This document shows positions 22,190 through 34,180 of a stretch of 64,000 nucleotides of DNA, piece after piece. Within the stretch, counting starts at the first letter, position 1. Each line of letters begins with the position of its first letter. The stretch covers positions 26,850,749 through 26,914,748 of the forward strand of contig NW_024609839.1 of NCBI RefSeq assembly GCF_016920785.2, read 5' to 3'. The position numbers and the translations under genes were made by a program. The notes beneath the pieces are model-generated. The model was not told the origin of the DNA. It did not search any database and saw only the letters and a list, made by a program, of their open reading frames with translations. This DNA is from Ixodes scapularis (taxonomy: Eukaryota; Arthropoda; Arachnida; Ixodida; Ixodidae).

Positions 22190-22600
22190 ACATTCGTACT
22201 GATTGGAATAGAGTGGAAATGAGTTGACTTGTCCCCTTTCCAGCATTCGGAGTGCTTAAGTGGAAAGAGTGGAGAGCTTTTTGGGGCGGAGCTTGTCCTA
22301 CTATTTTTAACCTACAACTGAATATAGTTAAGATTCCCCGTTGCAGCACGTCCGCCTCATAATGGCTCTTTCTTGCCCAAAACTCCATTGATCGGAATGC
22401 CTTTCCATTGCCATTGTCGCAACTACTGACACTGCTAGCTGAAAAAAAAAATGCAATGACTAATATTTTTATTAATATTTGGTTGTTATTTTTCATTTAT
22501 GCCTCTGCGCTGGTGTTACCTTTATGTGTATTATATAGCCCACTCCTCTATCTAATATGCTCGGGACCTGAAAGACAAATAAAGAAAATGAAATAAAATC
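22190..22600 (+). mobile_element. Possible LINE 3' end
   Basis: Around 22200 a plus frame reads TDWNRVEMS, reminiscent of the DWN..P.. motif near the C-terminus of many LINE reverse transcriptases. The segment ends with TATGCTCGGGACCTGAAAGA followed by an ATAAAGAAAATGAAATAAAAT-like tail, similar to LINE 3' tails. Both signals are weak, and a stop interrupts the frame. Confidence 0.25.
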
Positions 22601-22689
22601 TAGTCCTGTTACTAATAGAATCCAAAACTCCAAGTATAGGCACTTCTTAATTTTGTTTCTTGGTTGTGTAGGTTAAAAGAGCACCTCAA

Positions 22690-22960
22690 AGTGCAAGCAT
22701 TCGCACAGGTATGACGTATTACGTACCGTATGTATAACTAGCCTGGAATATTTTACTTTAAGATTATCATAAACTACAACACCTGTGAGTATGCTAAGTG
22801 GAATTTTGAGTCGAACTACAAGGCTAGAGGGAGAGAATACCCGGTTATTGCTACGCATGGAACACGTCGAAAAGATGTCTCCATTCATTAAAAAATAAAG
22901 AAGATAAAACCTCAGAAATGTTAAAAAGCATCGCTCACCCATTCGGGCAAGTCATGAATT
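22690..22960 (+). repeat. Diverged direct repeat, unit 1
   Basis: Shares ACAGGTATG, TCATAAACTACAACACC, GTGAGTATGCTAAGTGGAAT-like, GAGTCG and TTGCTACGCATGGAACAC-like blocks, in order, with 23385-23695. The two units lie about 690 bp apart in direct orientation, suggesting an old segmental duplication. Confidence 0.6.
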
Positions 22961-22980
22961 AAGTGTTTTAATTACGAATT

Positions 22981-23185
22981 CCTTTTGACAAAAGTGCCAC
23001 AAGACAGGGATATAAAGTAAGAGACACAACACGAGCGTTTCTTGAACTGACTGATAATTGAAATAACACAAACTATTGCCAGTTGAAAGTCAGTTGAAAT
23101 TAGGGCTTGTGCTGTGTCTCTTAAATTATGTCATTGTCTTGTGGCGTTTTTTTTTTTTTTTGTTTTGTTTTGTTTTGTCAAAAGG
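22981..23185. mobile_element. Foldback MITE between the direct repeats
   Basis: CCTTTTGACAAAAGTGCCAC at 22981 is inverted at 23185 (ending GTCAAAAGG). CACAAGACA / TGTCTTGTG and AGAGACACA / TGTGTCTCT continue the arms over about 55 bp. The right arm is interrupted by a T-rich run (23150-23178). It sits in the spacer of the 22.7/23.4-kb duplication. Confidence 0.65.
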
Positions 23186-23384
23186 TTTTTATCCCATCAA
23201 GCAAATCTCTCAGTATTAATTACGAGTGCATAGTTCAAATGACCTAGACTCAAGATAAGCTCAGAGAAAAATTGTTAAGGCATATCGCGCATTCTTGTAT
23301 ATATATATTTTTTAAACTTCTGATAGTTCACAATCTAAATAATGAAGTCCTTAACTCCAACTCCACATCACAGTGGAGAGCGCT

Positions 23385-23695
23385 CATACAGGTATGGCGC
23401 ATTATCTACTACATGTTATAGGGCTAAGTGTTTTCGTAATATTCTCATAAACTACAACACCGGTAAAACCAGCACATCATAAATATACTCACAAACTACA
23501 ATGCCAGTGAGTCTAGACTAGCTGGAATTTCGAGTCGTAGTGCATGCATGCAATGAAGGAATACTCGCACATTGCTACCCATGAAACACAAGAAAAGTTG
23601 TGCCCTCATCACTTAACTTTAAAGTATATATATATATATATCAGACAAATTTCGAGCAACACGGCTCACCCGTTCGAGCACGCCACAGTTAGAGA
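23385..23695 (+). repeat. Diverged direct repeat, unit 2
   Basis: Second unit of the duplication that starts at 22690, with an extra partial copy of the ATAAACTACAAC block and a TA microsatellite (about 23628-23641) that the first unit lacks. Both units finish with GCTCACCC(A/G)TTCG. Confidence 0.6.
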
Positions 23696-23699
23696 GGTT

Positions 23700-24730
23700 C
23701 TATAACGAGTCTACGGGACAACTGCGCCGAGACTCAAGGTGAACCCCCCGATCGCTCTCTCCAAGAAGTCGGAAGTCGGCGTAGTTCTTCTCGGCCCCCT
23801 CAAACAAACAGCGGCTGTCAGCCAGTCGTCGTCGACGACCGACCACACCAGAAAACGAAACCCGCTTCCGGCGCTCTGCCTGGAGAAGACTGCAAACAGC
23901 GGCGGCTGGCAGAATCGACGACTACTTACGCCCGACTACCCACGGCGGGGCGCGGTGGTCGGCGAGGAATCTGTTCGCAGTGGGGAAGCCCCCCACCCCA
24001 AGATCCCTGTGAATAGCGCAGCTGGAGACCCGCGCGGTCAAGACGGATCACGTTGAGGCCGCCCTCCTCTTTCCCTCTTAGGTTTACAGCAGGCACCCCC
24101 TCTCCTTAACTTTCGCCTTCTCTCTCTTTTTTTGTAAGTTCTCGTTGGCGTCTCTGTGTAAGAGTTCCTTGCTTCTTCGGAAGGAAAGACTTCGCTCCGT
24201 CTTCGTCGCCGTCTTCATCTGCTCGAGTTTGCGTTCAGGTCGGCTCGCGGAGAGTCGACACCGCTTTTGCGAGCTAAAGTAACACCGTTTAGATGTGGCA
24301 TGACGGCAATGCTGGATCGTATATGCCACCTCCTGAGGACCGTCGCGAATTACAAAGTGGGCAGGGGCCCTGCGCCGGCCTTCTCCTCTTGTGAATGACA
24401 CAGAACGCTTGGCACTATATGGCCTTGCCATCTGAGAGATGTTGGTTCGAGCAACACCATAGGTAGAAAGTCGTAGTGCTGGATGGTATCCGTCTCCTAC
24501 TAATGGCTGGTTGGCATCGCCACCAGTGACATAGCCCGTGTTATTCCGCGTAGTGAGGCACCGCCCGCTCTGTCGTGTTCTCTTGCGTCTGCGCCTTCCT
24601 GGGACCATGTTTCTCCGTCGTGCTCCGGAGTGAAGCTTCGGCACCTTGACCTTTCGAAACCTACCCGCGTCCAGCGTTTCCCCGGATGCGTTTTGCGTCA
24701 TTCGAATCGACCCGTAGGAGTTCATCGGAG
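23700..24730. other. GC-rich segment with long but unrecognised frames
   Basis: GC content and CpG rise from 23700 to about 24060. A 105-codon plus frame (23739-24056) and a 213-codon minus frame (24084-24725, Arg/Lys/Ser-rich) run here. On the minus strand GTAAGT follows open sequence at about 23936, a good donor by sequence. No domain, acceptor pair or biased codon use confirms either frame. It could be a CpG-rich promoter or exon region, but I cannot support a gene. Confidence 0.3.
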
Positions 24731-27700
24731 CTAGGATTCAATCGTTTATCCTGCAGTTGTGAACGGCAACGGCGGCAGCATATATTAACATGTCTTTCGC
24801 TTATATGCGCTAGAAGATTCGTACACGAAGCGTTATTTTTGTTTCTTTGTTTGTGCGTGTGCGTGCACGTGTGTGTGTATGTGTGTGTTCGACAGTTTCG
24901 GAAATTACTACGGGACGACATCTACCAGTGCCGGTAATTGATCAAATCTACGTGACAAGTATTTCTCGTTCCTCTTGTTATTGCTCTTGGCTCGCTGGGA
25001 GATCGAGTCGTCGTACCGGGATTGTGATGACTCACGGTGCTCCTCGACAGCACATATATCCCCCTTTTGAAAGACTGCCCTCTGTTGGCAGTTCTGAAAT
25101 CCCTGCACAATGGCGAACTGAAACCTCAACCTCACGGCACACTTTGTACGTTTGTTGGATTAGAAGGCCAAAACAAACCCACAGGAAAAGGCGATGAGCC
25201 CAGTGACATTGCACTTTCGACGCTGTTTGATTGACTCGTCGGCTCCCGGAGTTTCCCGCTCTCCAAAGTTTGATGTCTTAAGGAACGACTCGCACGTTCC
25301 ACGATATCAGTTTTTCGCCATTGTACGGTAGTTCTGAACTTCTAATAATCGTCACGTGATCTTCGAAAGGACTCTTTTACCGGGTCTTGTGTAAGCGCTG
25401 TGCTCGGGTAAGCTGACATTTATTAGAAAGGTTGGCTGCTATACGGGATGGCTGTGCCAGTCCGCAGAGCCGTACAGAGAGAGAGTTTGGTCAGAGCTGT
25501 AAAGAGAGAGAGAGAGAGCGGGCAGAGCCAGGACGCGCACGACGAGATGCAGATAAAAGGCGTGACGTCCTCTTTTGGACACTCAAAAGCCGAAAATAAT
25601 CCCCTAGCCGTGGCAGCGAGAAGCAATTTTAATAAGAGCGTAAGGTTTAAATGTAGTAACTCTTCATGGTTCAAAATATAGTGCACGTGATATATCGACT
25701 CTGCAAATAGATGTAAGAATCAAATGTGCCACATAACTCTCTTTTTCTCGGTCGGAGTTAGACCGCTCGGACAGCATTTTTCCGGCCCTCGGCGCCAGGA
25801 GTACGAACCACGACGATCGTTCTCTTAGAATTTGATTTTGCGTGACCGTGATCAAAAAATCTCGTGCAGCACATTTTCAGACACCGAGGGTTACTCTGAC
25901 GTACCAGTTAAATCTGTTTCTCGCGACCACCGCCAGGGCAATATTCGCGGCTTCTGGCTGGCCACATTCGAATCTCTGAAGACGCCCTGGAACAGGCCCA
26001 GCCCGCTCTCGGCCAATGGCGCCTGCTTATTTGCCTCGTATATCTCCCAATGAATGGCCAAACTCTCTCGATATACGGCTCTGTCCGTCCGGCCGTGGCC
26101 TATGTGAAATGCTTATGCCAGGAGCCGCACCGTGGCGCCACTGTCTTGTCGCGCACTTCCAACTGGACAGGAGTTCCACGTCAACGTTCGACTGAACCTG
26201 GTGCCATCAGTGAGAACAAGCCAGTCCCTGCCGAACGTTTACGCGGCACTCCTGCTCAATAATTGTCATCAGTAGGTGAAATACAAAAGTCAGGAGGCTT
26301 TCAACCTGGGTGGTGTTGGCTGAAGATCACGTTGTTTTAATTGTTTTATTGTTTTCATTGTATTGTTTTAGTAAAAAAAAAAACGCCGATTTATCGCACC
26401 CCATTCTATCGCAGATAAGGCTAGAAACCTCGAATGACGGCGGATATACATTCCGGTCTGGGGGACACACGTAAGCCTCGCAGTATTTATACAATGGAGA
26501 CGGGAGGAACGGCATGCGCCGGTGAGTCTGGCTATTCGCATACCTTGTGCCTGTGTTCAAATGTTAAACGCTCTCCGCGTGCTTTTATTTCCCTATCATT
26601 CCAACCTGGTATGTAGTTTGACTGGCAACTCCGTCCCTCCTTATTTAGGCTCGGTGAATCGTTAAGCCAATTCCAAGATCTCACACTCACTTTCCCAAGC
26701 GCAAAAATGCTCTTTTTTTTTTTTTTTTTTCTAATTCCCGAAGGTGTTGTTTGATCCCTGAAGAATAAAACGAGGTTTTGCTGCGTAAAATTGGTCGTTA
26801 CGTAGGAGCATGACGCAATATAAGGTAAACTGACAGACACGCCAAATCTTAGCCGATGATTATAGATAACACAGCGAGGAGAACGACAGCGTAAACGTAA
26901 TGAAGAGAAGAAAACAGCTGCCAGTAACAACCTAGAAACCGCGCGCGGTGCGTTTGAGGAGATAAAACGTCTAATAAACGTAGGCGAAACAATAACCTGG
27001 CCCCCTTTACCCACAACTGCACGTCGCGCGCGCCGAAAAGGAAGAAAAAAAAACAATCTGACACGTATCCACCATTTTCTATTGTTCTTCTCCAAAACCC
27101 AGCGCAAACCGCCTCGGCGCGTGTGCTTACATGAGCGGAACCAAACTGCAGAAACTCGGCGTTCACGTTGTGCAACTTCTTAAAATCACATCACGAGCTG
27201 CACGAATCCACCGCCTCCTTAAAGGCGCGCTCATTGTGCGCGTGTGCGAATCAAGACGCTTCTCGGGGGGTCAAAGTCACTCATGCTGCAGCCGTCTGCA
27301 CGAGTCCGACCCAAGAAAAAAGTCGGCGCGGCTGTGGTCGACCAAACAATGGCTCGGCTTTTTCTTCTTTGCACTGCGACGTACGCCTTAACAACAACAT
27401 TTATACGAGGCGAATGGTGCAACAATGAGTCGATTAGGCATAACGATTAGAAGCAGGAGCTTTTTTTTTTTTTTTTTTTCCACTTTACTTTGAGAAGTCG
27501 CGCCCATTGCTGCCCAACTTTGGGATGCACTGGCGCTTCATTCGAATACGGATTCAAGGTCTGTTATGGCTCGATCCTTTTTGGTATTGTGCCTTGAAGG
27601 TGGGGTTAAGGGTGGAGGGGGGGATAGAACATTGATGCCAGCCGCATGGCCACGACATCTGGTAAAATAATGTAAGACGTGGAAAGTCGTTGTATCCTTG

Positions 27701-30360
27701 CTTTTTTTGTTCTTGACGGTTCTGGCAAGATGGCGCAGCATGAAGGAAAAGAACAGACGCTGAATTGTAGACATCCCTGACAGAGAATGTTGTAATCTTA
27801 CTCGTCAAAAAAACCCAACGGCGAAGCTTCGCGGCCAGAGATCACAAACTGAACGAAGGGAAACAGGCCCAGGGAAAAGAGGTAGCCCTTTGGAAGACAG
27901 TTGAAAACGTATTCGCGACTCCAGCGACCTATAGGGGGCGCCACCACCAAACAAACATGGCGGCTGAGTCCAGGTTGCGGCGGCTCGGCCGGGCCCCCTG
28001 AACAGGTGGCGCGTTCAATTTAACTGATTTTCTTTTGTTTAATGCCCAATTTTGTAGGTATTTGAACTGAGGCGGTTAAGTGTAGCCGGTGCAGATAAAC
28101 TTGCAAAGCATAGTTTTGTTTTGCCGGTGTTTTTTTGTTCTTTTCGTGTCAAACTTTCGTTTCGAAGATTTCGTTCAAAACCGAAACTATGGGCTCCGGA
28201 GAGACGGTAATATCCTAATCAGTTTTGATCATCTAAGGAAAGCGGAGATGACAATAGAATTGTTCCACAGAGAGTAACTTTTCAGCTAACTCGCATGCCT
28301 CGACCATGCGACTTATCTGTCCGCGAAATCGAGCTTTTGTGGGTATCCGAGTTTACAAAACAGCTCCAGTCGTCTGTTCGGCCAACAACACAGGCTGCAG
28401 GAAAATTACGAAAATTAAGCAACCGCTTCTTGAGCCAAGGACCGTGTTAACCCGCCGGCGCCCCACTAAGCAGCTGATACTCGTATTTCGATTCAGGTTT
28501 CAGTAGCAATCGAGACGTCATTTTGACGAGCGGGTTATGTATTATATTACGTACTATGGGGGTCCCACTAAAGCGATATTAGTACATCCTTCGGGTTGAA
28601 ATATGAGCTTAGTTGACTAGCTATTAGGTGAGCAGCTGAATAAAAGTATATTTGACAGACGGAGACATATTACTTAAACTTAGACAAATGGTTCTATAGC
28701 CGGCAGCACGGAGACAAACTGAAGAGAGTGTGTACTGAAGATCCACGCAGAACCTCTCTGCATTGAACTTTGCTTCAAATCCTGAACGGAGAAAATTAGT
28801 ATTTTTTGTGGCCGGTCAACCTGACCAATGTAGACGTATATTGCTGCTGGCTTCGACATCCTCGTAATATAAATATTGGAGGCGCGATAGGTCAAAATGC
28901 CGTGACAGCATCTAACGTTGCGAGACTTGTCTCCCACCTTTGAAAACAGATCATTTCCCTCATTCATCATTTGCAGCGAGCAAGTTTTCCTGAATCAAGT
29001 AATTGCGAAATCAGCCCAACTCCTTCAGTGTGGTCCAGAGGCTTTTTCGGTGAAAGGCAGCCAAGATGAATAGCCAACGCACCGACCGGCGTGGGTTGCT
29101 CAAACTTGAAGCTAACCGAACACAACCAAACTCAAGAAAAGCAGCTATCGAACCTTCCCATTCACTTGACTGCAACATTGATGTTCCCTCCAGTATCAGT
29201 TACCAAGCAGTCGTCACTTTGAATGTGATTCAAGACAGACAAGAAATCAAAAAGTTTTTCCGTGATTCCTCCCCATTCAAGAAATCGAAAGCACGCGACC
29301 GTGTGCTGTGGAGTAAACGGGCTTTCAAACACGTAATAGAAGAAAACAATCTACTGAGGCTTCACTACACTAATGATCACTCAAACAAACTTAAGAAATA
29401 TTCGGACCTTCGTCAAATTACATTGTTCGCCACCGCGCCGACAACACGTCTCCGCGAAAGCCACCAGAGACGCGGAGGGGCGCGGAGCGACCTGGACCGG
29501 CTGGTTCCCGGTTTTCCCGCTTAGCGGCGTCCGTTTTGCTGGAGTCGCGAATAACAAACAGAAACAGAGGACTGACTTCTGCGAGAGCAAGATTCAAGTT
29601 CAACCACCCTGCGACCTGATAATACCTAACGTGGACAAGAGGGGATCTCTTTCTGCGTAAAAGGGTACGGGAGCACACTAATGCGGTTTGAAAGGAGAAC
29701 ACAGGTAGAAGATTAGTTAATAGAAACGGAAGCAAACTTAGACCGAAGGGGGGGGCGGACGAGCTGGCAGTGTGGTGGGAGCTACGCGCTTGCCGGGACA
29801 ATCAACTGCGTCTTTCTATGTACCTCCCCGCTCTCTGAGTGTGGGTATGGGCAGGAGCTTGATCACGTGACAAAGAATGTACGTATTATTGGTCAGACGA
29901 GCATGTCGCTTTCACCGAATTGTCAGCTTAAGAGTGTACGAAGTGCAGATGGCCGCTTGCACGCGAAGGGCGGGCGACCAGAGTGTAGATGAGTTTCCGG
30001 AGAGCCAAAGGGACCCGGACACTTGGCATTCCGCGCTTTCGTGAACGAGTAGGGTATAGCCTGAAGCGATTTCTACTCGAGTTAAACTGCTTCGGTATGA
30101 CGAGATGAAAGCTCTCGTTGGAAGACCACAAAATTCCAGCTTTATGTTTCGTCATTTTTAGAACGAGTCATCGCGAAATACTGTTGCAATCCAGATATAA
30201 CCCTAAATCTGAAAGTACAAAAAAAAAAGTTAAAAGTGGCGAGCGAACAACAGATGCTAATAATGCAGTAACGATGTTACCTTCAAGTAAGGTTGGGACG
30301 CACGTATTAATTAATCCGGATACGCGAGCTCCCACAGATGTATATTTTGCTACCACACAA
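24731..30360. other. No gene seen; mixed low-complexity DNA
   Basis: Contains a TG run (24850-24890), a GA run (25504-25519), and T runs near 26711-26730 and 27461-27479. Around 27957, ATGGCGGCTGAG follows a GGGGGCGCCACC stretch, but its frame stops after 14 codons. A 152-codon plus frame at 29066-29524 has no recognisable domain. I see no RNA gene or classified repeat. Confidence 0.45.
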
Positions 30361-30361
30361 A

Positions 30362-30753
30362 TAAAGGCCCATTCACACACCTGCGACTGCGTAGGACCGT
30401 GTGCCTCGAAACTTCTTAAAATCTCCTACGACAAGAGAAAACACTGACGTCACCTATCGGGTAGCCGTAGAAAACTTGGCAGTCCAGTATATTTTTTTTT
30501 CGTCGCGCAACATTCTTTGTATTTTTTGCTCGAAAAACTTCTGTTAATTTGATAAACGACTATTTTTCATAGGTAGTACGTACATTTGACCTCGCAAATA
30601 CCGCGAAAAGTTCGCTTTACTGAAATGCAGTTCTAGGGTCACCGCATAAATGGCGCCAGCGTGGCAGCGTGTTCTCTCGTCGTAATAGATTTTATGAGGT
30701 TTTTTTTAAAAACACACGGTCCTATGGAGTCGGAAATGTGTGAACGGGCCTTA
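30362..30753. mobile_element. Inverted-repeat MITE with AAGGCCC(A/G)TTCACACA ends
   Basis: The left arm 30362-30403 (AAGGCCCATTCACACA ... AGGACCGTGTG) and right arm 30713-30753 are diverged reverse complements over about 40 bp. The interior is AT-rich and non-coding, and includes CACCTATCGGGTAGCC also seen near 11630. No transposase is present. Confidence 0.65.
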
Positions 30754-30979
30754 GGGCATCTTATCTCACTTGCGGTGCACTTGGCCCAAAGTTCCCCAAA
30801 CGCTGTTCGAATTAACCAAAAAACAAGCTTTATGAAAACCTAGAAATGGACATGAACATACAATGAGAAATGTCAGTCATGATTCTCCAAGAGCAATGTC
30901 AGCTATCATTCTGAGACCGCGTGCAACGTTTTTGTTGAAGTTATTTTTCTTTATTTAATTAGTAGTCAATACCTGTATA

Positions 30980-31018
30980 TACGAGGCGCGGTCAAGAAGT
31001 TTCGAGACTGATTTTTTA
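30980..31018 (+). mobile_element. Solo mariner-like terminal repeat
   Basis: ACGAGGCGCGGTCAAGAAGT followed by TTCGAGACTGATTTTTT, next to a TA, resembles the terminal repeat of some mariner-family elements. No inverted partner was found nearby, so this would be a truncated relic. The assignment rests on recalled consensus only. Confidence 0.35.
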
Positions 31019-31164
31019 TAGCGTAAAAAAATAGGGCAGCACGGTGATTCTGCCATTTTTGAGGCTCGAGGTCCACTCGAACAACTTCGCACAATTCACA
31101 GCTTTTAGCGCAAAAGCGTTAAAAAGACGTCGGCGTCCGTGTCGGTGAAACCGGAAAGTCCTGA

Positions 31165-31325
31165 TTGGTCGATAGGATCATGAGGTCACAGCCCCGTGTA
31201 AAGTCACACCACATGACGTCGAGCGGGATTTTCAAACAGCCCAGAAAGCTCACGTGTGACATCGCAGGTGTTACGTCACACGTGGCACGTGACGTCACGA
31301 GACATGTGACGTCACGTGACAGGTA
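31165..31325. repeat. CACGTGAC/TGACGTCA cluster
   Basis: Dense GACGTCACGTGAC-type motifs in both orientations (for example 31287-31320), the second such cluster in the window, embedded in GTCACA/TGTGAC variants. Confidence 0.6.
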
Positions 31326-31359
31326 ACGCTACTGGCTAGGCCACGCACGCACGATTGCA

Positions 31360-31415
31360 CGGCTTGGGAACGGGGCCCGATAACGCTATCGCGTTTTATT
31401 CTTAAAGACGAAGCT
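31360..31415 (-). repeat. Tick repeat module GATAGCGTTATCGGGCCCCG
   Basis: On the minus strand the segment reads AAGCTTCG, a short spacer, CGCGATAGCG and TATCGGGCCCCGTTC. The plus-strand segment 47145-47190 has AAGCTTCGCCTTCAAGG, GCGATAGCG and TCGGGCCCCGTTC in the same order. This is an interspersed module that I associate with hard-tick genomes. The match to that family is from memory. Confidence 0.55.
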
Positions 31416-32495
31416 TAAGAGTTCTCAAAGTTTTTGGAGAACTCTTTGGAGAATCATTTTAAAAGTCCGGGTTTTAGATTTGCCGAGCTTGACACAAATT
31501 TGATGATCACTCTCGCTCTAGCTTGCAGTCTAAGATGATAACGTGATTGTTCTCGTGCATGTGGTAAAAAAAAAAAGAGAGAAATTCGTGTAATTCAGCT
31601 TTAACTGTTCGAAGAAGGACGCTCTTTGGGCATAATGGGACGCGAAGGTCCCTCCCTTCAACTGCTGCGTGCGCACCGCTCTATTCTTATGCTACAAAAT
31701 CAGTTTTGAAACTGTTTGATGCAACTTCGTACGATATCGACTAACGATACCAGTATTTCTACCATCCCTTCCTGGATCGCGATACCCCATAATAGTTAAA
31801 ATTAGAAAGCTTTTAAACGTAACATGCCATATACAAGCGGGAAATACAGGCGAGTACAGGACAGAGAGGTAAAATATCCGAAATCACACACCAACACCCG
31901 CCTCACCCTAAACAGAAAAAAAAGCAAAGAGATTAGGAAACGAAACAGCGACAGCTGAAAACAGAAAGCGAGACTAGCCCAAACCTTCCGAAGAAACGTG
32001 AGGGAGCAGTGAGTCAATCAAAAGGAGGCATGCGGTCAGACCGACTCAAAGCGAGAAACGCGCGTCCGGACTGCGGCAGAGTTGAAATTGAAAAGGGGGT
32101 GGGGTTACACCCCGGGAGTGGCACACCTTACTTCTCCGATCAGAGCACGCTGCCTCGGTCTTACTCGTAGTTCTCGTTTACGCTGTTGAAGTTTTGTTTT
32201 GTGCGTCGTTTCCGGTGCTGCAAAGAAGGACCGACGACTTTGCGTCTCCGAGCAACGAAACGGGTAGGATGTGCTCTCTCCTAAAAGAGCGCGCACGCGG
32301 CTTGCGTTTTCTCGAAATCGTGAAATGCAGCGAAGAGAACTGGCTCCGAATGGTTCTGAAACAACGTTCGAGGAAGGGGGGGAGGGGGGGGGGGGATTTT
32401 CCCGCGGTGCCGAAAGTGGTCAGGAACAAGGTGCGATGACTGGAGTGCTAATTTGATTTTATCGTGTATTTGCTTGTTTTCGCTAATTAAACTGG
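31416..32495. other. No gene seen
   Basis: AT-rich DNA, then GC-richer DNA from 32040. A G-rich tract lies at 32376-32395, one of few G runs on this strand. Open frames around 32190-32460 have no recognisable domain. Confidence 0.45.
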
Positions 32496-32499
32496 GCGT

Positions 32500-32745
32500 G
32501 CGGGGATCTCGGAACTTCGACGTTTCCATCGTCGGCACGTTTATATATAACGACTTCCTAACGGCCAAGGTCGTCGAGTTCGGTGACTACACTTCGTTTC
32601 CCATTAAATCCGACTGTAGCCGACGCTACGATGCGATGAAGCTGATCGAACAGCGCTATAAGAGCATCGTCGCGGAGCTCTCGCTTTTGTGCGTTTGCTA
32701 TCAGCAGCTAAACCAATCACAGACAAAAAGAAAAAAAAAAAAGAG
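32500..32745 (+). repeat. Diverged copy related to the ACTTCGTTTC MITEs
   Basis: ACACTTCGTTTCCCATTAAA is followed by GCCGACGCTACGATG and GAGCTCTCGCTTTTG, echoing the TATACTTCGTTTC, GCCGATGCTACAAGCGCGAGC pattern of the MITE at 38458-38630. Only one arm is evident and divergence is high. Confidence 0.3.
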
Positions 32746-32935
32746 GAAGGAGGATCTCGGAGTGTTCACTATGCATCATTTGTTTAGCCGGTGATACCAA
32801 ACCCACAAAGACGACGAGTGCACTGACGACGTACCTTTCGCGGTAAAGAAAGGACGAGGACCAACCAAGTCCTAAAAGTATTGGGACCGTAAACTTCTCG
32901 AGCCCTAAAGGGCTAAAATTTACATTACAATGTAC

Positions 32936-33038
32936 GTTTTAAAAGGTCACGGAAGGGGCGTATCGGCGTCTGATTGCTGGAGGCAATCGTCCCCAACCAA
33001 TCAGACGCCAATAGGTCACTTTTGTGATCTTTCAAAAC
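32936..33038. repeat. Small palindromic MITE-like element
   Basis: GTTTTAAAAGGTCAC (32936-32950) is inverted as GTGATCTTTCAAAAC (33024-33038), and GGCGTCTGATTG (32965-32976) as CAATCAGACGCC (32998-33009). The total is about 103 bp with a 21-base loop. It lies just upstream of the Penelope-like element. Confidence 0.6.
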
Positions 33039-33064
33039 AAACCCGTAAATGTTCAACCTAGATG

Positions 33065-33086
33065 CCCCCCCCCCCCCCCCCCCCCC
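33065..33086 (+). repeat. Poly(C)22
   Basis: A C homopolymer between the small palindrome and the inverted Penelope 3'-end fragment. Confidence 0.85.
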
Positions 33087-33089
33087 TCG

Positions 33090-33150
33090 CTTGTTCTTTA
33101 GGGGTGACGATGGCGATTGCCGTTGAGGAGCAGTATCTTTCGACCTCTGG
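33090..33150 (-). mobile_element. Inverted copy of the Penelope-like 3' end
   Basis: On the minus strand CTCAACGGCAATCGCCATCG and then TCACCCCTAAAG match the sense-strand end of the GIY-YIG frame and its stop region at 34447-34477 (CTCAACGACAATCGCCATTG then TCACCCCTGAGG). Penelope-like elements are known to carry short inverted or direct copies of their termini upstream of the coding region. This explains the fragment and marks the element's upstream boundary. Confidence 0.75.
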
Positions 33151-33162
33151 GGCTTCTTGGAC

Positions 33163-33960
33163 TTAAATGAGCAAGTCTAGCGACTTTGAGAAGAGCGATA
33201 TATCGAAATTGAAGGTGAGCAGTGGGGAAAGTAAAGTGTCATTCGACGTCATGTCACTTTTTTGCGAGTGTGACAGTTTCCCTGGCAGTCGCCACAGCCG
33301 GAAAGGCCCCCGAAAAAAGACAAAGAACCGAACGACAGGGCCGATCCAAGGGTGGAAATGAAGTGCCGCTTTCTTAAGCTCTGCCCCAGAAGCACCTATT
33401 TTAGCGTCACGGGGAAGTACTTTAAATGAGCCAGTGGAAGCGCAATGTCCGCATCCATCTCCATCACCACGGCCAACCCGGGCATGGTGCATGGAAGCCA
33501 TTGAGAGAGAGGCCCTGCAGTCATTCGTCACAACACCCAAGGTACTTTTCGCAATATGGAGATAACTGCCTCTGGGCATCCTTCGAAAGTCCGCAAGGGA
33601 CTAGCTCTCTCGCACCCCAACTGCATCGAACCGGCGTCTTATTCAAGGTGGAACGTAAAAAGGACGATACCTTACTTTTTCTCCGCGTGCGCGTGAGAAG
33701 GGAACAGGAAGAGTTACAGTTTTCTGTGTATAGGACACTAACGTATACCGGACGATATCTCCAGTTTGACCCTAATCCTCCGGCCTGTCCCTAAGTATCG
33801 GTGGTCGGGACACTGTTGTCTAGAACGAGGACTATATGCTCGGGTGAAATGGACAGAAGAACGAAATAACAGACCGTATGTGGTGATCTCGAAAAGAACG
33901 GGCCCATGAGCACCTTCATCCACCGCGTTGCCGGTCGTCGAGCTCAAGATTTCCGACACC
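33163..33960 (+). pseudogene. Penelope-like reverse transcriptase remnant
   Basis: The plus strand reads, across several frames, a chain of Penelope-type RT motifs: KVSFDVMSLF (about 33230, finger/palm motif), RSTYFSVTGKYF (about 33393), SASISITTANPGM (about 33450), MEAIEREALQSF (about 33491), a QYGDNC at the catalytic YxDD position (about 33551), then FSVYRTLTYTGRYLQFD (about 33720-33770) and SVVGTLLSRTRTICS (about 33797) of the thumb. Stops and frameshifts separate the pieces, sequence between the first two motifs looks rearranged, and the second catalytic Asp of YxDD is Asn. The N-terminal RT part is missing. A dead, 5'-truncated retroelement copy. Confidence 0.85.
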
Positions 33961-34180
33961 AGCACCTACAGATATGTAAGCAGCCCCGCTCAACCTCGCT
34001 TCTGTGTACCCTTCAACCGCTTCTGTGTACCATTCATCAAATGAACAAGCAAGGCGCTGGCACGCGTGCTAGCCAAATAAGACATCAACGTGACCCACAA
34101 GTTGATGTCTACGCTTAGACGGCTCATACCCCGTCCAAAAAATCGCCTGCGGAAGAAAAAAAAAACAAAAAAAAACGCAA
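33961..34180 (+). pseudogene. Penelope-like linker between RT and endonuclease
   Basis: A plus frame reads a VLAK..DINVTHK segment and then STLRRLIPRPK (about 34068-34138), the conserved linker seen between the RT and GIY-YIG parts of tick Penelope-like elements. It is interrupted by a stop. An A-rich expansion (34149-34178) has replaced the Cys-rich stretch expected just before the endonuclease. Confidence 0.7.

Noticed and set aside
24084..24725. 213-codon minus-strand frame, Arg/Lys/Ser-rich
   Set aside because: No recognisable domain, no paired splice signals and no codon bias distinguishing it from overlapping frames. Kept only as part of a GC-rich region.
27957..28003. Start of a host gene (ATGGCGGCTGAG in a GC-rich context)
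   Set aside because: The frame stops after 14 codons and no convincing donor site or downstream exon was found.
29066..29524. 152-codon plus-strand frame
   Set aside because: The middle part reads plausibly as protein, but I recognise no domain or splice context and other frames of similar length overlap it.
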